DNA of 64,000 nt, taken from contig JAQBVJ010000015.1 in NCBI GenBank assembly GCA_027623235.1, positions 17,186 to 81,185 of the forward strand, given 5' to 3'. Position 1 is the stretch's first letter; every line of letters starts with the position of its first letter. A program made the position numbers and the translations under genes. The stretch comes from Planctomycetota bacterium. GTDB taxonomy: Bacteria > Planctomycetota > Planctomycetia > Planctomycetales > Planctomycetaceae. A model generated the notes under the pieces. The model saw only the letters and a program-made list of their open reading frames with translations. It did no database searches and was not told where the DNA came from. This document shows positions 39,699-48,421 of the stretch, piece after piece.

Positions 39699-41063
39699 TC
39701 AATTCTGAAGTCGAATATCAACGCTCTCACTGTGAGCGGTCAGGCCTTCCTTCGCCGCCAGCAGACGAACATCGTCTGCGTGCCGCGCGAGCGAACCGGC
39801 GTTGTACCAGATCACCGAAGAACGCTTGAGAAAATCGTTCGAGCAAAGCCCGTTTGCAAACCGGGCCGTTCCTCCTGTCGGCAACACGTGCGACGGCCCG
39901 GCGACGTAATCGCCCAGCGCGACTGGCGTGAAGTGCCCCAGGAAAATCGCACCGGCGTTCTGAACCTTGCTGAGCATTCCGTCCGGGTCAGCGGTCGAAA
40001 TGTGAAGATGCTCGGGAGCCATCAGGTCCGTCAATTCGGCCGCCTCTTCCGCATTCTTCGCGAGGATCAGCGCTCCGTAATCGAGCAGGCTCTGCCGCGC
40101 GAGGTCACCTCGCGGCAGCTTCTCAAGTTGCTCGGCCAGCGCTTCCTGAACGGCTGCGATCAGCGGCTCGTGCCACGTGATGAGGACTCCCGATCCCGGA
40201 CTGTGTTCCGCCTGAGAAATCAGATCGCTCGCCACGAAATCGGCTCGCGCGGTTTCATCGGCGAGGACGATGACCTCGCTGGGGCCGGCAATGCTGTCGA
40301 TGTCGACCTCGCCGAACACGTGTTTCTTCGCGAGCGCGACGAACAGATTTCCCGGTCCGACGATCTTGTCGACTCGCCGGATCCCCTCGACTCCGTACGC
40401 CAGCGCGGCGACCGCCTGAGCTCCGCCCATGCGGTAAACCTCGGTGATCCCAAGCTCGTGGCAGGCGGCCAGAAGGTCCGTGTTGTACCCGCCGAAATCG
40501 GTCGGCGGCACGACAACGACGATCTCTTTGACGCCGGCCACTTGAGCTGGCACGGCCGTCATCAGCAGCGTCGACGGGTACGCAGCGGCCCCACCGGGAA
40601 CGCAGATGCCGATCCGTTCCAGCGGCAGGTAACGCTGTCGAAGAGTGATTCGGTCGTCGCCCTCGCCGTCGATCAGCTCAACAGACTCGCTGAGGACCGC
40701 TCGCTGAAATCGCTCGACGTTCGCTCGAATTCGGCGCACCGTTTCCAGGTACTCCGGGCTCGCCAGCTCGTGCGCGGACGTGAATTCGCCGGGTGAGACC
40801 CGCATCGTGTCGAGTGTCAGTTTTTTTCCGTCAAGCTTCTCGCCGTACTCCAGCACCGCGGCGAGACCTCGCTGCTGAACGTCGCCACAAATTCGCTCGA
40901 CCACCTGCTGCGGAGAAAGCGGCTCGCCAAAAAGTGCGATCGTCCGCTGCCGACCGGATTCGGACACGATGTTGCCGCGCGGGCTGAGTTTATTTCGGAG
41001 TTCATCAAGGGCCTGCCGGGCGTCGTCCTGGCGGCAGTCGATGATCGGAATCGGGAAGGACAT
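39699..41063 (-). CDS. hisD: Histidinol dehydrogenase
   Basis: This 454-residue zinc/NAD enzyme catalyses the last two steps of histidine synthesis, L-histidinol to L-histidine. Landmarks are PLERIGICVPGGAAAYPSTL, YRMGGAQAVAALAYG, KIVGPGNLFVALAKKHVFG, DSIAGPSEVIVLADE, DLISQAEHSPGS, LTDLMAPEHLHI and the C-terminal LTAHSESVDIR. The family length is about 430-450. ATG 41063 is used; a TTG four codons upstream is also in frame. It stands alone here, not in a his operon. Confidence 0.96.
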   Translation of the reverse strand: MSFPIPIIDCRQDDARQALDELRNKLSPRGNIVSESGRQRTIALFGEPLSPQQVVERICGDVQQRGLAAVLEYGEKLDGKKLTLDTMRVSPGEFTSAHELASPEYLETVRRIRANVERFQRAVLSESVELIDGEGDDRITLRQRYLPLERIGICVPGGAAAYPSTLLMTAVPAQVAGVKEIVVVVPPTDFGGYNTDLLAACHELGITEVYRMGGAQAVAALAYGVEGIRRVDKIVGPGNLFVALAKKHVFGEVDIDSIAGPSEVIVLADETARADFVASDLISQAEHSPGSGVLITWHEPLIAAVQEALAEQLEKLPRGDLARQSLLDYGALILAKNAEEAAELTDLMAPEHLHISTADPDGMLSKVQNAGAIFLGHFTPVALGDYVAGPSHVLPTGGTARFANGLCSNDFLKRSSVIWYNAGSLARHADDVRLLAAKEGLTAHSESVDIRLQN

Positions 41064-41170
41064 CGGAAATCTCAAGTCGGAACAGAATCGAAACGGGCAT
41101 CATAGGCGGGACGAAATCCCGTCGCGAACGTATGCGGTTTCGCTCAGGAAAAGGGAACTGCCAGGCCCGT

Positions 41171-43324
41171 TCAACGATACCGCGTTGCCAGCAACGAGGC
41201 TCCGGTGAGGGAAAACGCCGTGAAAGCCAGCAGCCGAAGCAGGTGTCGCACCGGCTCATTCCACGTTCCCTGCCGGTTGGCGAGACGCGACATCGCCCAG
41301 CAGAACGGGACGGCACCGGCAAATCCGGCCACGAAGGCCCATTCAAAAACCAGGCTCAAGCGACGGCACAGCAGAAAGTAGACGACGTTCGTCGAAAGAA
41401 AAAACAGCCAGAAAACCCGGGACTGGCGTTTCGTCGGAGGCGGTGCGCCGATCGGTGTTTCGCCGGGACGCAGGCGTCGAAGCTGAAGTGAGCGGCCGAG
41501 CGGCTCACAGGCGACGTAAAGAGCCAGTTGCCAGGTGAAGAAAAACTCGCCGGTCATTCGACTGAGAAATGTCGTGCCCAGGCAGCCCAGCACGAAGGCC
41601 GTTGCAAGGCAGACGACATGCGGGTTGATGCGAGGTGACACGCGTTGCAGGACGGTTCCGAGAACTGATCCGGCCACTAGAAATGCCAGCGACGCCAGCA
41701 GCCAGCGACGTTGCCATTCGTACGAAGGAATGTCGAAAGCGTATTCCGGTTCGATCGCCAGCAAAGTGGTGGCGAGGTCGGTGTACTCGGTCTGAGGCAC
41801 ATCAGCCACCGTCAACAGCGGCGACTTTGCGTGAAGCAGTTCCGGGTCGCCGACATAAACGCAGACGGCCCGCGTCTGATTGCGGATGTAAACTCGTCCG
41901 CGGTGCAGAGCCGGCGGCGTCCAGGTGAGCTCGCCAGAGAGGACCGAGGCTCGCGCAAGTTCCTCATAGCGCTCCGAGTTGACTCGCGCGAGGATGAGCT
42001 CACCCATCTCGTTCAGCATGAGCAGCTTTCCGTCGACGACGATGATCCCGGCCTGGCCGATTTCCTGTTCGGCGTCGGCCGACCGCTCAGAGTTCACCCG
42101 TCGAGGCCGGCCGGTTCCGACTGCCCATTTCGTTTCACCTGACAGAAAGTCGACGCAAAGAAATTTGCCGCGCGACGGGCGGTGCGTTTTCGATTGAGCG
42201 TCGTAAATGTCGAAGCCGTAAATGTGGCCGTCGACCAGCACGCTCGACATGACATCGTTGGACAGGTCGCGAGTCTTCCAGATTTTTTTCAATTCGGCAT
42301 CGTCAGCTCGCCGGACACCGCTCGAACGTGCTTCGGCAAATTCCAGGGGCAAGCCCAGCAACTCCGACCCGCTGCGGAACGGGCCTGAAATCCAGATATG
42401 TGGCTCTCGATACAGCGGCCAGGCCGAGTGCTCGTCGTAGCCCTGCGAGAGTCCCGTTTGGCCAAGCACTTCGCCGGTTTTCTGATCGCAGAACAGCAGC
42501 GAATTCTGAAGGTAGCCGACGATGATCTTCCGCCCGCCGAGCGTGATCGGGAACGCCGGCGCGTAGCTGGCCGGCTCGTCGCCGGAGCTCCAAACCTCTT
42601 TGCCTGACTCCGCATTGAGAGCGACGACGCTCGCCCCTTTGCCGCCGACAGGCAGAATCACAAGCCCAACGACGACCGTCGGTGAGCACGAATAACCGAA
42701 CTCGATTCCCTCGCCGCCGTATTCCTCGACAACGTTGACCGACCAGACTTCCTTGCCCGTCGCTTGTGTCAGGCAGCCGATCAGCCCGTCCGGAGCCGCA
42801 AAGTAAACGTGCCGGCCGGCGAGTGTCGGCGTCGCGCGCGGACCGGGGTACGGCAGTAGCGGCTCGAAAGGCCAGTCGTAACGGTGTTCCCAGATCGTCT
42901 CGCCGGTGTCCGCGTCCAGACACAACACGACCTGACCGGCCATCGATTGAGCCTGTGTGAAAACTCGCCGGCCGGTTGCAACGAAGCTGGAGTAACCCTG
43001 GCCGAGCTCCCTCGTCCAGAGGACCGGCGGCCCGTCGTCAGGCCACCAGTCGGCTATGTGAATTTCCCGCGAATGGCCGTCGAATGTGGAATTGCGGATG
43101 AATGGCCAGCCGGTGTCCTCGACGCCTGGCGGGAGAAAATCATTGGAACCGCGCGGCGCGGGTGTCTCCGCCGTAACCTGCTGGGCAATCGACTCGCCAG
43201 CCGAAAGGGAAAGAACCAAACCGGCGAGAAAGAAACATCCGGCACTCGCGACACGCGCGTAGCCAGCCACTCTCCATCGCGGCTTTAAAGGACTCGCTCG
43301 TGATTCCACCTGATTGTCCCGCAT
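41171..43324 (-). CDS. PQQ-like beta-propeller fused to a multi-pass membrane domain
   Basis: This 717-residue protein starts with a membrane segment (CFFLAGLVLSLSAGES) followed by a PQQ-type propeller (about 60-520) with blades such as CLDADTGETIWEHR, CLTQATGKEVWSVN, ALNAESGKEVWSSG and LSGETKWAV. The last about 200 residues hold about six hydrophobic helices (LLASLAFLVAGSVLGTVL, VVCLATAFVLGCLGTTFL, WQLALYVACEPL, FWLFFLSTNVVYFLL, FVAGFAGAVPFCWAM, LLAFTAFSLTGASLLA). The combination is unusual; a membrane-tethered sensor or transporter-associated propeller is a guess. ATG 43324 is used; the frame extends to 43417. It diverges from the squalene-cyclase-like gene. Confidence 0.78.
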   Translation of the reverse strand: MRDNQVESRASPLKPRWRVAGYARVASAGCFFLAGLVLSLSAGESIAQQVTAETPAPRGSNDFLPPGVEDTGWPFIRNSTFDGHSREIHIADWWPDDGPPVLWTRELGQGYSSFVATGRRVFTQAQSMAGQVVLCLDADTGETIWEHRYDWPFEPLLPYPGPRATPTLAGRHVYFAAPDGLIGCLTQATGKEVWSVNVVEEYGGEGIEFGYSCSPTVVVGLVILPVGGKGASVVALNAESGKEVWSSGDEPASYAPAFPITLGGRKIIVGYLQNSLLFCDQKTGEVLGQTGLSQGYDEHSAWPLYREPHIWISGPFRSGSELLGLPLEFAEARSSGVRRADDAELKKIWKTRDLSNDVMSSVLVDGHIYGFDIYDAQSKTHRPSRGKFLCVDFLSGETKWAVGTGRPRRVNSERSADAEQEIGQAGIIVVDGKLLMLNEMGELILARVNSERYEELARASVLSGELTWTPPALHRGRVYIRNQTRAVCVYVGDPELLHAKSPLLTVADVPQTEYTDLATTLLAIEPEYAFDIPSYEWQRRWLLASLAFLVAGSVLGTVLQRVSPRINPHVVCLATAFVLGCLGTTFLSRMTGEFFFTWQLALYVACEPLGRSLQLRRLRPGETPIGAPPPTKRQSRVFWLFFLSTNVVYFLLCRRLSLVFEWAFVAGFAGAVPFCWAMSRLANRQGTWNEPVRHLLRLLAFTAFSLTGASLLATRYR

Positions 43325-43549
43325 CCTGATCGCCCTGTCGTCATCGCTGCTCGAAACCGGCTCCGGTTGTACTCGAAGCCAAAGAGAACCCAGAACGTAT
43401 TTCGGCTCAACGATCAATAAAACGGGACTGGCTTTCGGCCGGCCGACGACGATGCGTTACGGAATCGCGTTCCAGGTTGAAGCCCCCGCGGCAAACGCGC
43501 ATCCTTTGCGAATTCATCCGCGCCGGACCTGGCGACACGGGAACTTCTC

Positions 43550-44578
43550 ATGAGACGAATCCTCTGCCTTGCTGTCATTGCCGGAATCGCTCTTGCGCCG
43601 TCTCCTGCGTCTGCTCAGCAAGGACCTTCCGCGAAGGAAGTCGACAAGTCGATCATTCGAGCTCTCAAGTATCTTTCGGCCACGCAGAACCGCTCGGGCG
43701 CATGGGCGATTCGATCCGGCGGCGAGTCAGTCGCGCTGACGTCGCTTTCCATCATGGCGTTTATGGCAGCCGGGCATGTGCCGGGAGAGGGACCGTACGG
43801 CGACCAGCTTCTGAGCGGCGTGCGGTGGGTGCTCGATCATCAACAGGCAAACGGAATGTTCGTGCATAAAGCCGGACACGGACCGATGTACGCTCACGGA
43901 ATCAGCACGCTGATGCTGGCCGAGGTGGCCGGCATGGTCGACAAGTCGCTCGCCAAACGGATCCGCGACAGCCTGGAGAAAGCGATCCTGCTGATTCTGA
44001 AAGCGCAGCTCGTGCCGAAGGGAATTCAGCACGCCGGCGGCTGGAGGTACCAGACAGACAGTACGGACAGCGACCTCAGCATGACCGGTTGGCAACTGCT
44101 CGCTCTTCGCGCGTCAAAGAACATTGGCTGTGACGTGCCCAAGGCCTCGATCGATGCGGCCGTCGCCTACGTGAGGCGGTGCGCCGCGAACGGTGGTTTT
44201 TCCTACCATCCTGGACACGGAGTCACGGCGACTCGCACTGGAACGGGCATCCTGTGCCTGGAAATCTGCGGTGAGCATCATGCCAAAGAGACGATGAACG
44301 CCGCGGCCAATCTGATGCGGCGGCCGCTCGGCTTCGACGACGGGTTTTACTTTTACGGCGTCTACTACTGCAGCGTCGGCATGTTTCAGGTCGGCGGACA
44401 GTACTGGGACCGGACGCGCGACCACATCACCTCGCAGCTGCTTCGCATCCAGCGCGGCGACGGCCGCTGGGAGGCCAGCGAAGGCAACGAGCACGCCTAC
44501 GGCGGAGCCTACGCGACCAGCCTGGCGGTGCTCGCCCTGGCGGTTGAGTATCAGTACCTGCCGATTTATCAGAAGTAG
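43550..44578 (+). CDS. Secreted prenyltransferase/squalene-oxidase repeat protein
   Basis: This 342-residue protein has a signal peptide (RRILCLAVIAGIALAPSPA, cleavage after SAQ). The mature part has alpha/alpha-toroid repeats of the terpene cyclase/prenyltransferase type: ALKYLSATQNRSGAWAI, VRWVLDHQQANGMFV, VRRCAANGGFSYHPG and LLRIQRGDGRWEASEG. It lacks an obvious DxDD acid motif of squalene-hopene cyclases and is half their size, so it is probably not a cyclase; secreted members of this fold are common in planctomycetes with unknown function. The end of the gene is duplicated just after the stop (44561-44596). Confidence 0.85.
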   Translation: MRRILCLAVIAGIALAPSPASAQQGPSAKEVDKSIIRALKYLSATQNRSGAWAIRSGGESVALTSLSIMAFMAAGHVPGEGPYGDQLLSGVRWVLDHQQANGMFVHKAGHGPMYAHGISTLMLAEVAGMVDKSLAKRIRDSLEKAILLILKAQLVPKGIQHAGGWRYQTDSTDSDLSMTGWQLLALRASKNIGCDVPKASIDAAVAYVRRCAANGGFSYHPGHGVTATRTGTGILCLEICGEHHAKETMNAAANLMRRPLGFDDGFYFYGVYYCSVGMFQVGGQYWDRTRDHITSQLLRIQRGDGRWEASEGNEHAYGGAYATSLAVLALAVEYQYLPIYQK

Positions 44579-44596
44579 CCGATTTATCAGAAGTAA
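44561..44596 (+). repeat. Tandem 18-bp duplication of the gene's 3' end
   Basis: CCGATTTATCAGAAGTAG at 44561-44578, encoding the last residues PIYQK and the stop, is followed directly by CCGATTTATCAGAAGTAA at 44579-44596. The second copy also carries a stop (TAA), so read-through would add only PIYQK. It parallels the 16-bp case at 6420. Confidence 0.92.
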
Positions 44597-44685
44597 AAGG
44601 GGCTGAGAGGCGAGCGGCGAGGGCATTCTGGTCTCTGCGAACCGGTCGTCCCTTGCCCCTCACCTCTCGTTCCTCTGCCATATCT

Positions 44686-46254
44686 CTACGCCGCGCGGTT
44701 GAGAAACCGCCTTGTCGCGTGCAGTTCTTCCGCCTCCGGCCGCTCGAACTTCAGAGCGGAAAGTCCGTCACCCTGCAGCGTTTTGAGATTGCTGTAAACC
44801 GGATCCCGCCAATCGGAAATCGCTCCGGACCGGACGGCCTCCACCATTTCCTCGATGCCATCCTTCAGATCGACGCTCGCCCGAAAGCCCAGGACTTTCT
44901 GGATCTTCGTGAAGTCGACACGGTAATTGCGAGGATCTTCGTCGTTGGAAACCGCCTCGACGATCGTTCCGGGAACTGCCGTGCCGACGATTTCGCCGAG
45001 CTGCGTCAGTGTGAAATTCTGGCTGTGATCGCCGACGTTGAAAATCTGCCCGCCGACTTTGCTCAGCGGAGCTTCCATCGCCAGGACACAGGCCCGCGCG
45101 ATGTCTCGCGTGTGGATGAACGGTCGCCACTGGTCGCCATTGAAAACGCGAATGTGATTTTCCGTGACCGCCTGCGCCGCGAACAGGTTTGCCACGAGGT
45201 CAAATCGTGGCCGGTGCGACCAGCCGTAAGCTGTCGCGAATCTCAGGATCGTCGGGCGAAAGATTCCGTTGTCCGCGTCGAGCAGAATCCGCTCGGCATC
45301 GACCTTGGTCGTGGCGTAAAGCGAAACCGGTCTCGGATCGGACTCTTCGGTACGGATCTCTTCCGACTCCCCATAGACACTGCACGTTGACGCGAAAACC
45401 ACTCGAGAAATTCCATTCGCGCGAGCCAGCTGAGACATCATCTTCGCCGCGGCATAGTTCACCGCAATCGTCGTTTCGTTGTCGAGAGCACACGCCGGGT
45501 CACCGACGATCGCAGCAAGATGAATGACGGCGTCGATGTCTCGCAGAGCCCGCACGATGTCCTCAATGTTGCGGAAATCTCCGTTCATGAACTCAAGGCG
45601 AGGATGCTTGATCATCGATTTAAGGGAGTCGCGGCCGAAAAGCTCCATATCGAGAATTCGAACGCGGTAGCCCTTCGCAAGAAGCTGCTCGGTCAGCACG
45701 GAGCCAATGTATCCGGCGCCACCCACGATCAGGACGTCTTCGACTTTGCCGCTCTCGTCCTTCTCTCGCGGCACGACCCGGTAGTGCTGGCCGACCGACA
45801 TTCGCGAATACCGGATGCCGAAAATGGTGATCGCAAGCAGCGTCCAGGCCGGAGTCGCGACGGCGACGGATGCAGACAGCCGCTCGGGCAGAACGACGAG
45901 AGTGATGCCAACGTGCATCGCAAATCCGACGGCGCAGGCTCCAGTGACCGTCAGAAAACGCCGCCCGATCCGCGAACTCGGGACCGGACGATAAACGCCC
46001 GCAAGAGCCAGCAGGACGACGGCCCAGACACCGAACCAGCCTGCGTGAAGAAAGTACTCCGCGTTGAATTTGCTGATCATCTGCCCGACAGGATTGTCGA
46101 GGTTCAAATGCCCGGTCACGACGATCCGCAGCACGGCCGCGACGATCAGCACCAGATTGGCCACCCAGAGATCGACCGCAACGCGAAGCAGCACCTGCTT
46201 CCGCGACGCATTTCCGAACAGGCGTCGTCTGAATCGATTGAGAAGATCAATCAT
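44686..46254 (-). CDS. Nucleotide-sugar epimerase/dehydratase with N-terminal four-helix membrane domain
   Basis: This 522-residue fusion has hydrophobic helices at about 24-46, 68-88, 103-123 and 127-148, then an extended SDR domain of the NAD-dependent epimerase type. The SDR part has VEDVLIVGGAGYIGSVLTEQ (GxxGxxG at 178-184), VIHLAAIVGDP, FASTCSVYGESEE, and catalytic Y313-ATT-K317. The N-terminal part resembles the membrane half of FlaA1/CapD-type enzymes, but the catalytic half is a different SDR subtype. It would modify a nucleotide sugar at the membrane for envelope polysaccharides. ATG 46254 is used; the next gene upstream is a DegT aminotransferase, 70 bases away. Confidence 0.85.
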   Translation of the reverse strand: MIDLLNRFRRRLFGNASRKQVLLRVAVDLWVANLVLIVAAVLRIVVTGHLNLDNPVGQMISKFNAEYFLHAGWFGVWAVVLLALAGVYRPVPSSRIGRRFLTVTGACAVGFAMHVGITLVVLPERLSASVAVATPAWTLLAITIFGIRYSRMSVGQHYRVVPREKDESGKVEDVLIVGGAGYIGSVLTEQLLAKGYRVRILDMELFGRDSLKSMIKHPRLEFMNGDFRNIEDIVRALRDIDAVIHLAAIVGDPACALDNETTIAVNYAAAKMMSQLARANGISRVVFASTCSVYGESEEIRTEESDPRPVSLYATTKVDAERILLDADNGIFRPTILRFATAYGWSHRPRFDLVANLFAAQAVTENHIRVFNGDQWRPFIHTRDIARACVLAMEAPLSKVGGQIFNVGDHSQNFTLTQLGEIVGTAVPGTIVEAVSNDEDPRNYRVDFTKIQKVLGFRASVDLKDGIEEMVEAVRSGAISDWRDPVYSNLKTLQGDGLSALKFERPEAEELHATRRFLNRAA

Positions 46255-46324
46255 GCTGCGTCCCTGCAGTTGAGAATTGTGTTTCGGCGTTGAGCTGGAG
46301 CTGTCTTCAAGTCGTTTCGTCGAG

Positions 46325-47581
46325 TCACGCGGCAGCCTGGGCCTCTGTTTGTCTGCGGCCCTCTCGAACGTGATGCAGGACTTTCGCCACAGCGGCCGCA
46401 ATGTCCTGCATGTCTTCCTCACCCAGCGTTGGATGGATCAGGAACATCACAGACCGCTCACCAAAATCCCTTGCGACCGGAAGCCGCTGAGGCGGAGCAA
46501 ACGGCCACAACGCCCGCTCGCGGTAAATCTCGGAGCAGAGCCCGCTGCCGCACGGAATCCCTTCCGCCTGAATGGCTCGCACGATGTCGTCCCGCGTCCA
46601 GTCTCCGCTCAACAGGTCCAGCGAGAGGTTGACGTTGAATTTGTAGCATGCGTTTTCGAAACGCGGCTCGGGACGGACCACCTCGAGACCGTCGACTTCC
46701 TCAAGCAGATCACAAAGCCGCTCGGCATTTGCACGCCGCTGCGCAATCCATTCCGGAAGTCGGCGCACGGCGACACGTCCGAGGGCCCCCTGCATCTCGG
46801 TCATGCGCCAGTTCGTTCCGATTGTTTCGTGAAGCCACTTGAAGACGGTGTCGTGCTGATCGTTGTAGCAGGCGTCCCAGCTTTTGCCGTGGTCCTTAAA
46901 GCTCCAGGCTTTCTCCCATAACTCAGGACATCTTGTCGTGACCATGCCCCCTTCCCCGCCGGTGGTCATGATTTTATCCTGGCAGAACGAGAACGCGCCG
47001 AGATGGCCGAACGAGCCGACTCTCCGGCCGTCAATCGCCGCTCCGTGCGCCTGCGCGCAGTCCTCGATCACCTTCAGATTGTGTTCTTCGGCCAGAGCCA
47101 TGATGGCCGGCATGTCGGCGGGCCAGCCAAACGCGTGCACAACGACGATGGCCGTCGTCTTCGGAGTGAGTACCGCTGCGATCGTCTCGGCAGTCACGTT
47201 GCCGCTGGCCGGGTCGATGTCAGCAAAGACTGGCGTCGCCTTCAGCATCACCACGGCCGAGCCTGTTGCGACAAACGTTCGCGGCGAGACGACCACTTCG
47301 TCGCCAGACCGAACTCCGGCCGCAATCAAAGCCAGCTCAACAGCGACCGTCCCGTTCGAAACGGCGATCGCGTTTTCTGTGCCCACAAATTCGGCGAACT
47401 CACGTTCGAATTCCCGGCACTCCTGCCCGGTCCAGTAATTCACATTTCCAGAGGCCAGCACTTTTTGAACTGCCTCGAACGACTCGTCATCGAAAACGGG
47501 CCAGGACGAAAATGGCTCCGTCCGAATCGGGAAACCGCCGTCTCGAGCGAGACGGTCATGCAAAGCGAACCGAGTCCGCAT
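46325..47581 (-). CDS. DegT/DnrJ/EryC1/StrS-family aminotransferase
   Basis: This 418-residue PLP enzyme probably aminates a keto-sugar nucleotide. The PLP lysine is K203 in GAFSFCQDKIMTTGGEGGMV. Other marks are AIAVSNGTVAVELALIAAG, VVVSPRTFVATGSAV, KVIEDCAQAHGA (Asp/Gln contacting PLP) and NWRMTEMQGALGRVAVRRL. It uses ATG at 47579-47581. The order aminotransferase then membrane epimerase on the same strand, 70 bases apart, suggests a small operon for an amino sugar used in cell-surface polysaccharides. No glycosyltransferase lies alongside. Confidence 0.9.
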   Translation of the reverse strand: MRTRFALHDRLARDGGFPIRTEPFSSWPVFDDESFEAVQKVLASGNVNYWTGQECREFEREFAEFVGTENAIAVSNGTVAVELALIAAGVRSGDEVVVSPRTFVATGSAVVMLKATPVFADIDPASGNVTAETIAAVLTPKTTAIVVVHAFGWPADMPAIMALAEEHNLKVIEDCAQAHGAAIDGRRVGSFGHLGAFSFCQDKIMTTGGEGGMVTTRCPELWEKAWSFKDHGKSWDACYNDQHDTVFKWLHETIGTNWRMTEMQGALGRVAVRRLPEWIAQRRANAERLCDLLEEVDGLEVVRPEPRFENACYKFNVNLSLDLLSGDWTRDDIVRAIQAEGIPCGSGLCSEIYRERALWPFAPPQRLPVARDFGERSVMFLIHPTLGEEDMQDIAAAVAKVLHHVREGRRQTEAQAAA

Positions 47582-48421
47582 TGAGAACCTCAGGGATGAT
47601 TGAGAGGTGACGCCACTTTTCCCTGGCGGGCTGGCATCAGGGTCGGGTAGGAAATCGAGAGGTGGCCGATGGCCGGTCAGGACTCAGAACGAGCCCCGGA
47701 ATTGACCCATCACTTGTACCCGAATCAGTTTTCATCCAGCAATATGAGAATCCGCCGACCGTCGGCTGACCGAATCTCAAATACGGCGGTTTCTCCAAAT
47801 CAGTCGCCTTCGCCATGTGATTCTCGTCGGTCGAGCCTCGACCTGGGGCCTCACCAGACCGATTTTGAGGCCTCACGATTGGAACAGTCCGAAATAATTC
47901 TCAAGTTTTCCTGTTCCGACATGGGTGCCCCGACGATATGATTCCCGCCCCTCTGGCATGCGTCACCGAAGTTGCGGCTGCTCTGGACGGATTCGTAAAC
48001 TGTTCTGGTCAGACGATTTCCGGCGACGAATGCCATCTACCCGCCTTGAGCTTTCGAGCACGCTTCAGTTGAGTTGATCCGGTGTCCTGCCGGTTTTGCC
48101 CGTCCCAGGCACGTTCCGCTCATTTTCCGGCTACAGATATAAACTGAGGCAGTCGATCAGTTCTTTGACCGACCGCTGTAGTTCGCGTCCCAAATTGGGG
48201 TGCTTTTCAGTTCTTTGAGTCGGCTTCCGGCCTTCTCCGGGAACGATCAGTCGCACGGCGGCGACTCAAACCGTTCAAACTTTCTTTTCGTTCAGAGTCC
48301 GTCCAAACCGACCATCCACGGTCAGACTGGGCGAAAAAACAACAATTGACGGTCGTGCGTAGCGACCGCATTCCCTTGGCTCTTGATGGTCAAAAGCCAG
48401 CTTTCGTTGCAGGTCGAAAAA
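47582..48421. other. 840-bp non-coding region upstream of fusA
   Basis: The largest gap in the window. A minus-strand frame (47637-47876) encoding a short Pro/Ser-rich peptide is open but unconvincing. Direct repeats of CAGTTCTTTGA occur at about 48157 and 48209. A TTGACG hexamer at about 48346 could be a -35 element for fusA, but no good -10 is clear. AGGTCG eight bases before ATG 48422 is the fusA ribosome binding site. No tRNA, tmRNA or RNase P signature was recognised. A long 5' leader regulating fusA is possible. Confidence 0.4.

Noticed and set aside
47637..47876. 79-codon minus-strand frame before fusA
   Set aside because: It lacks a clear ribosome binding site and any recognisable pattern; too short and isolated to support as a gene.
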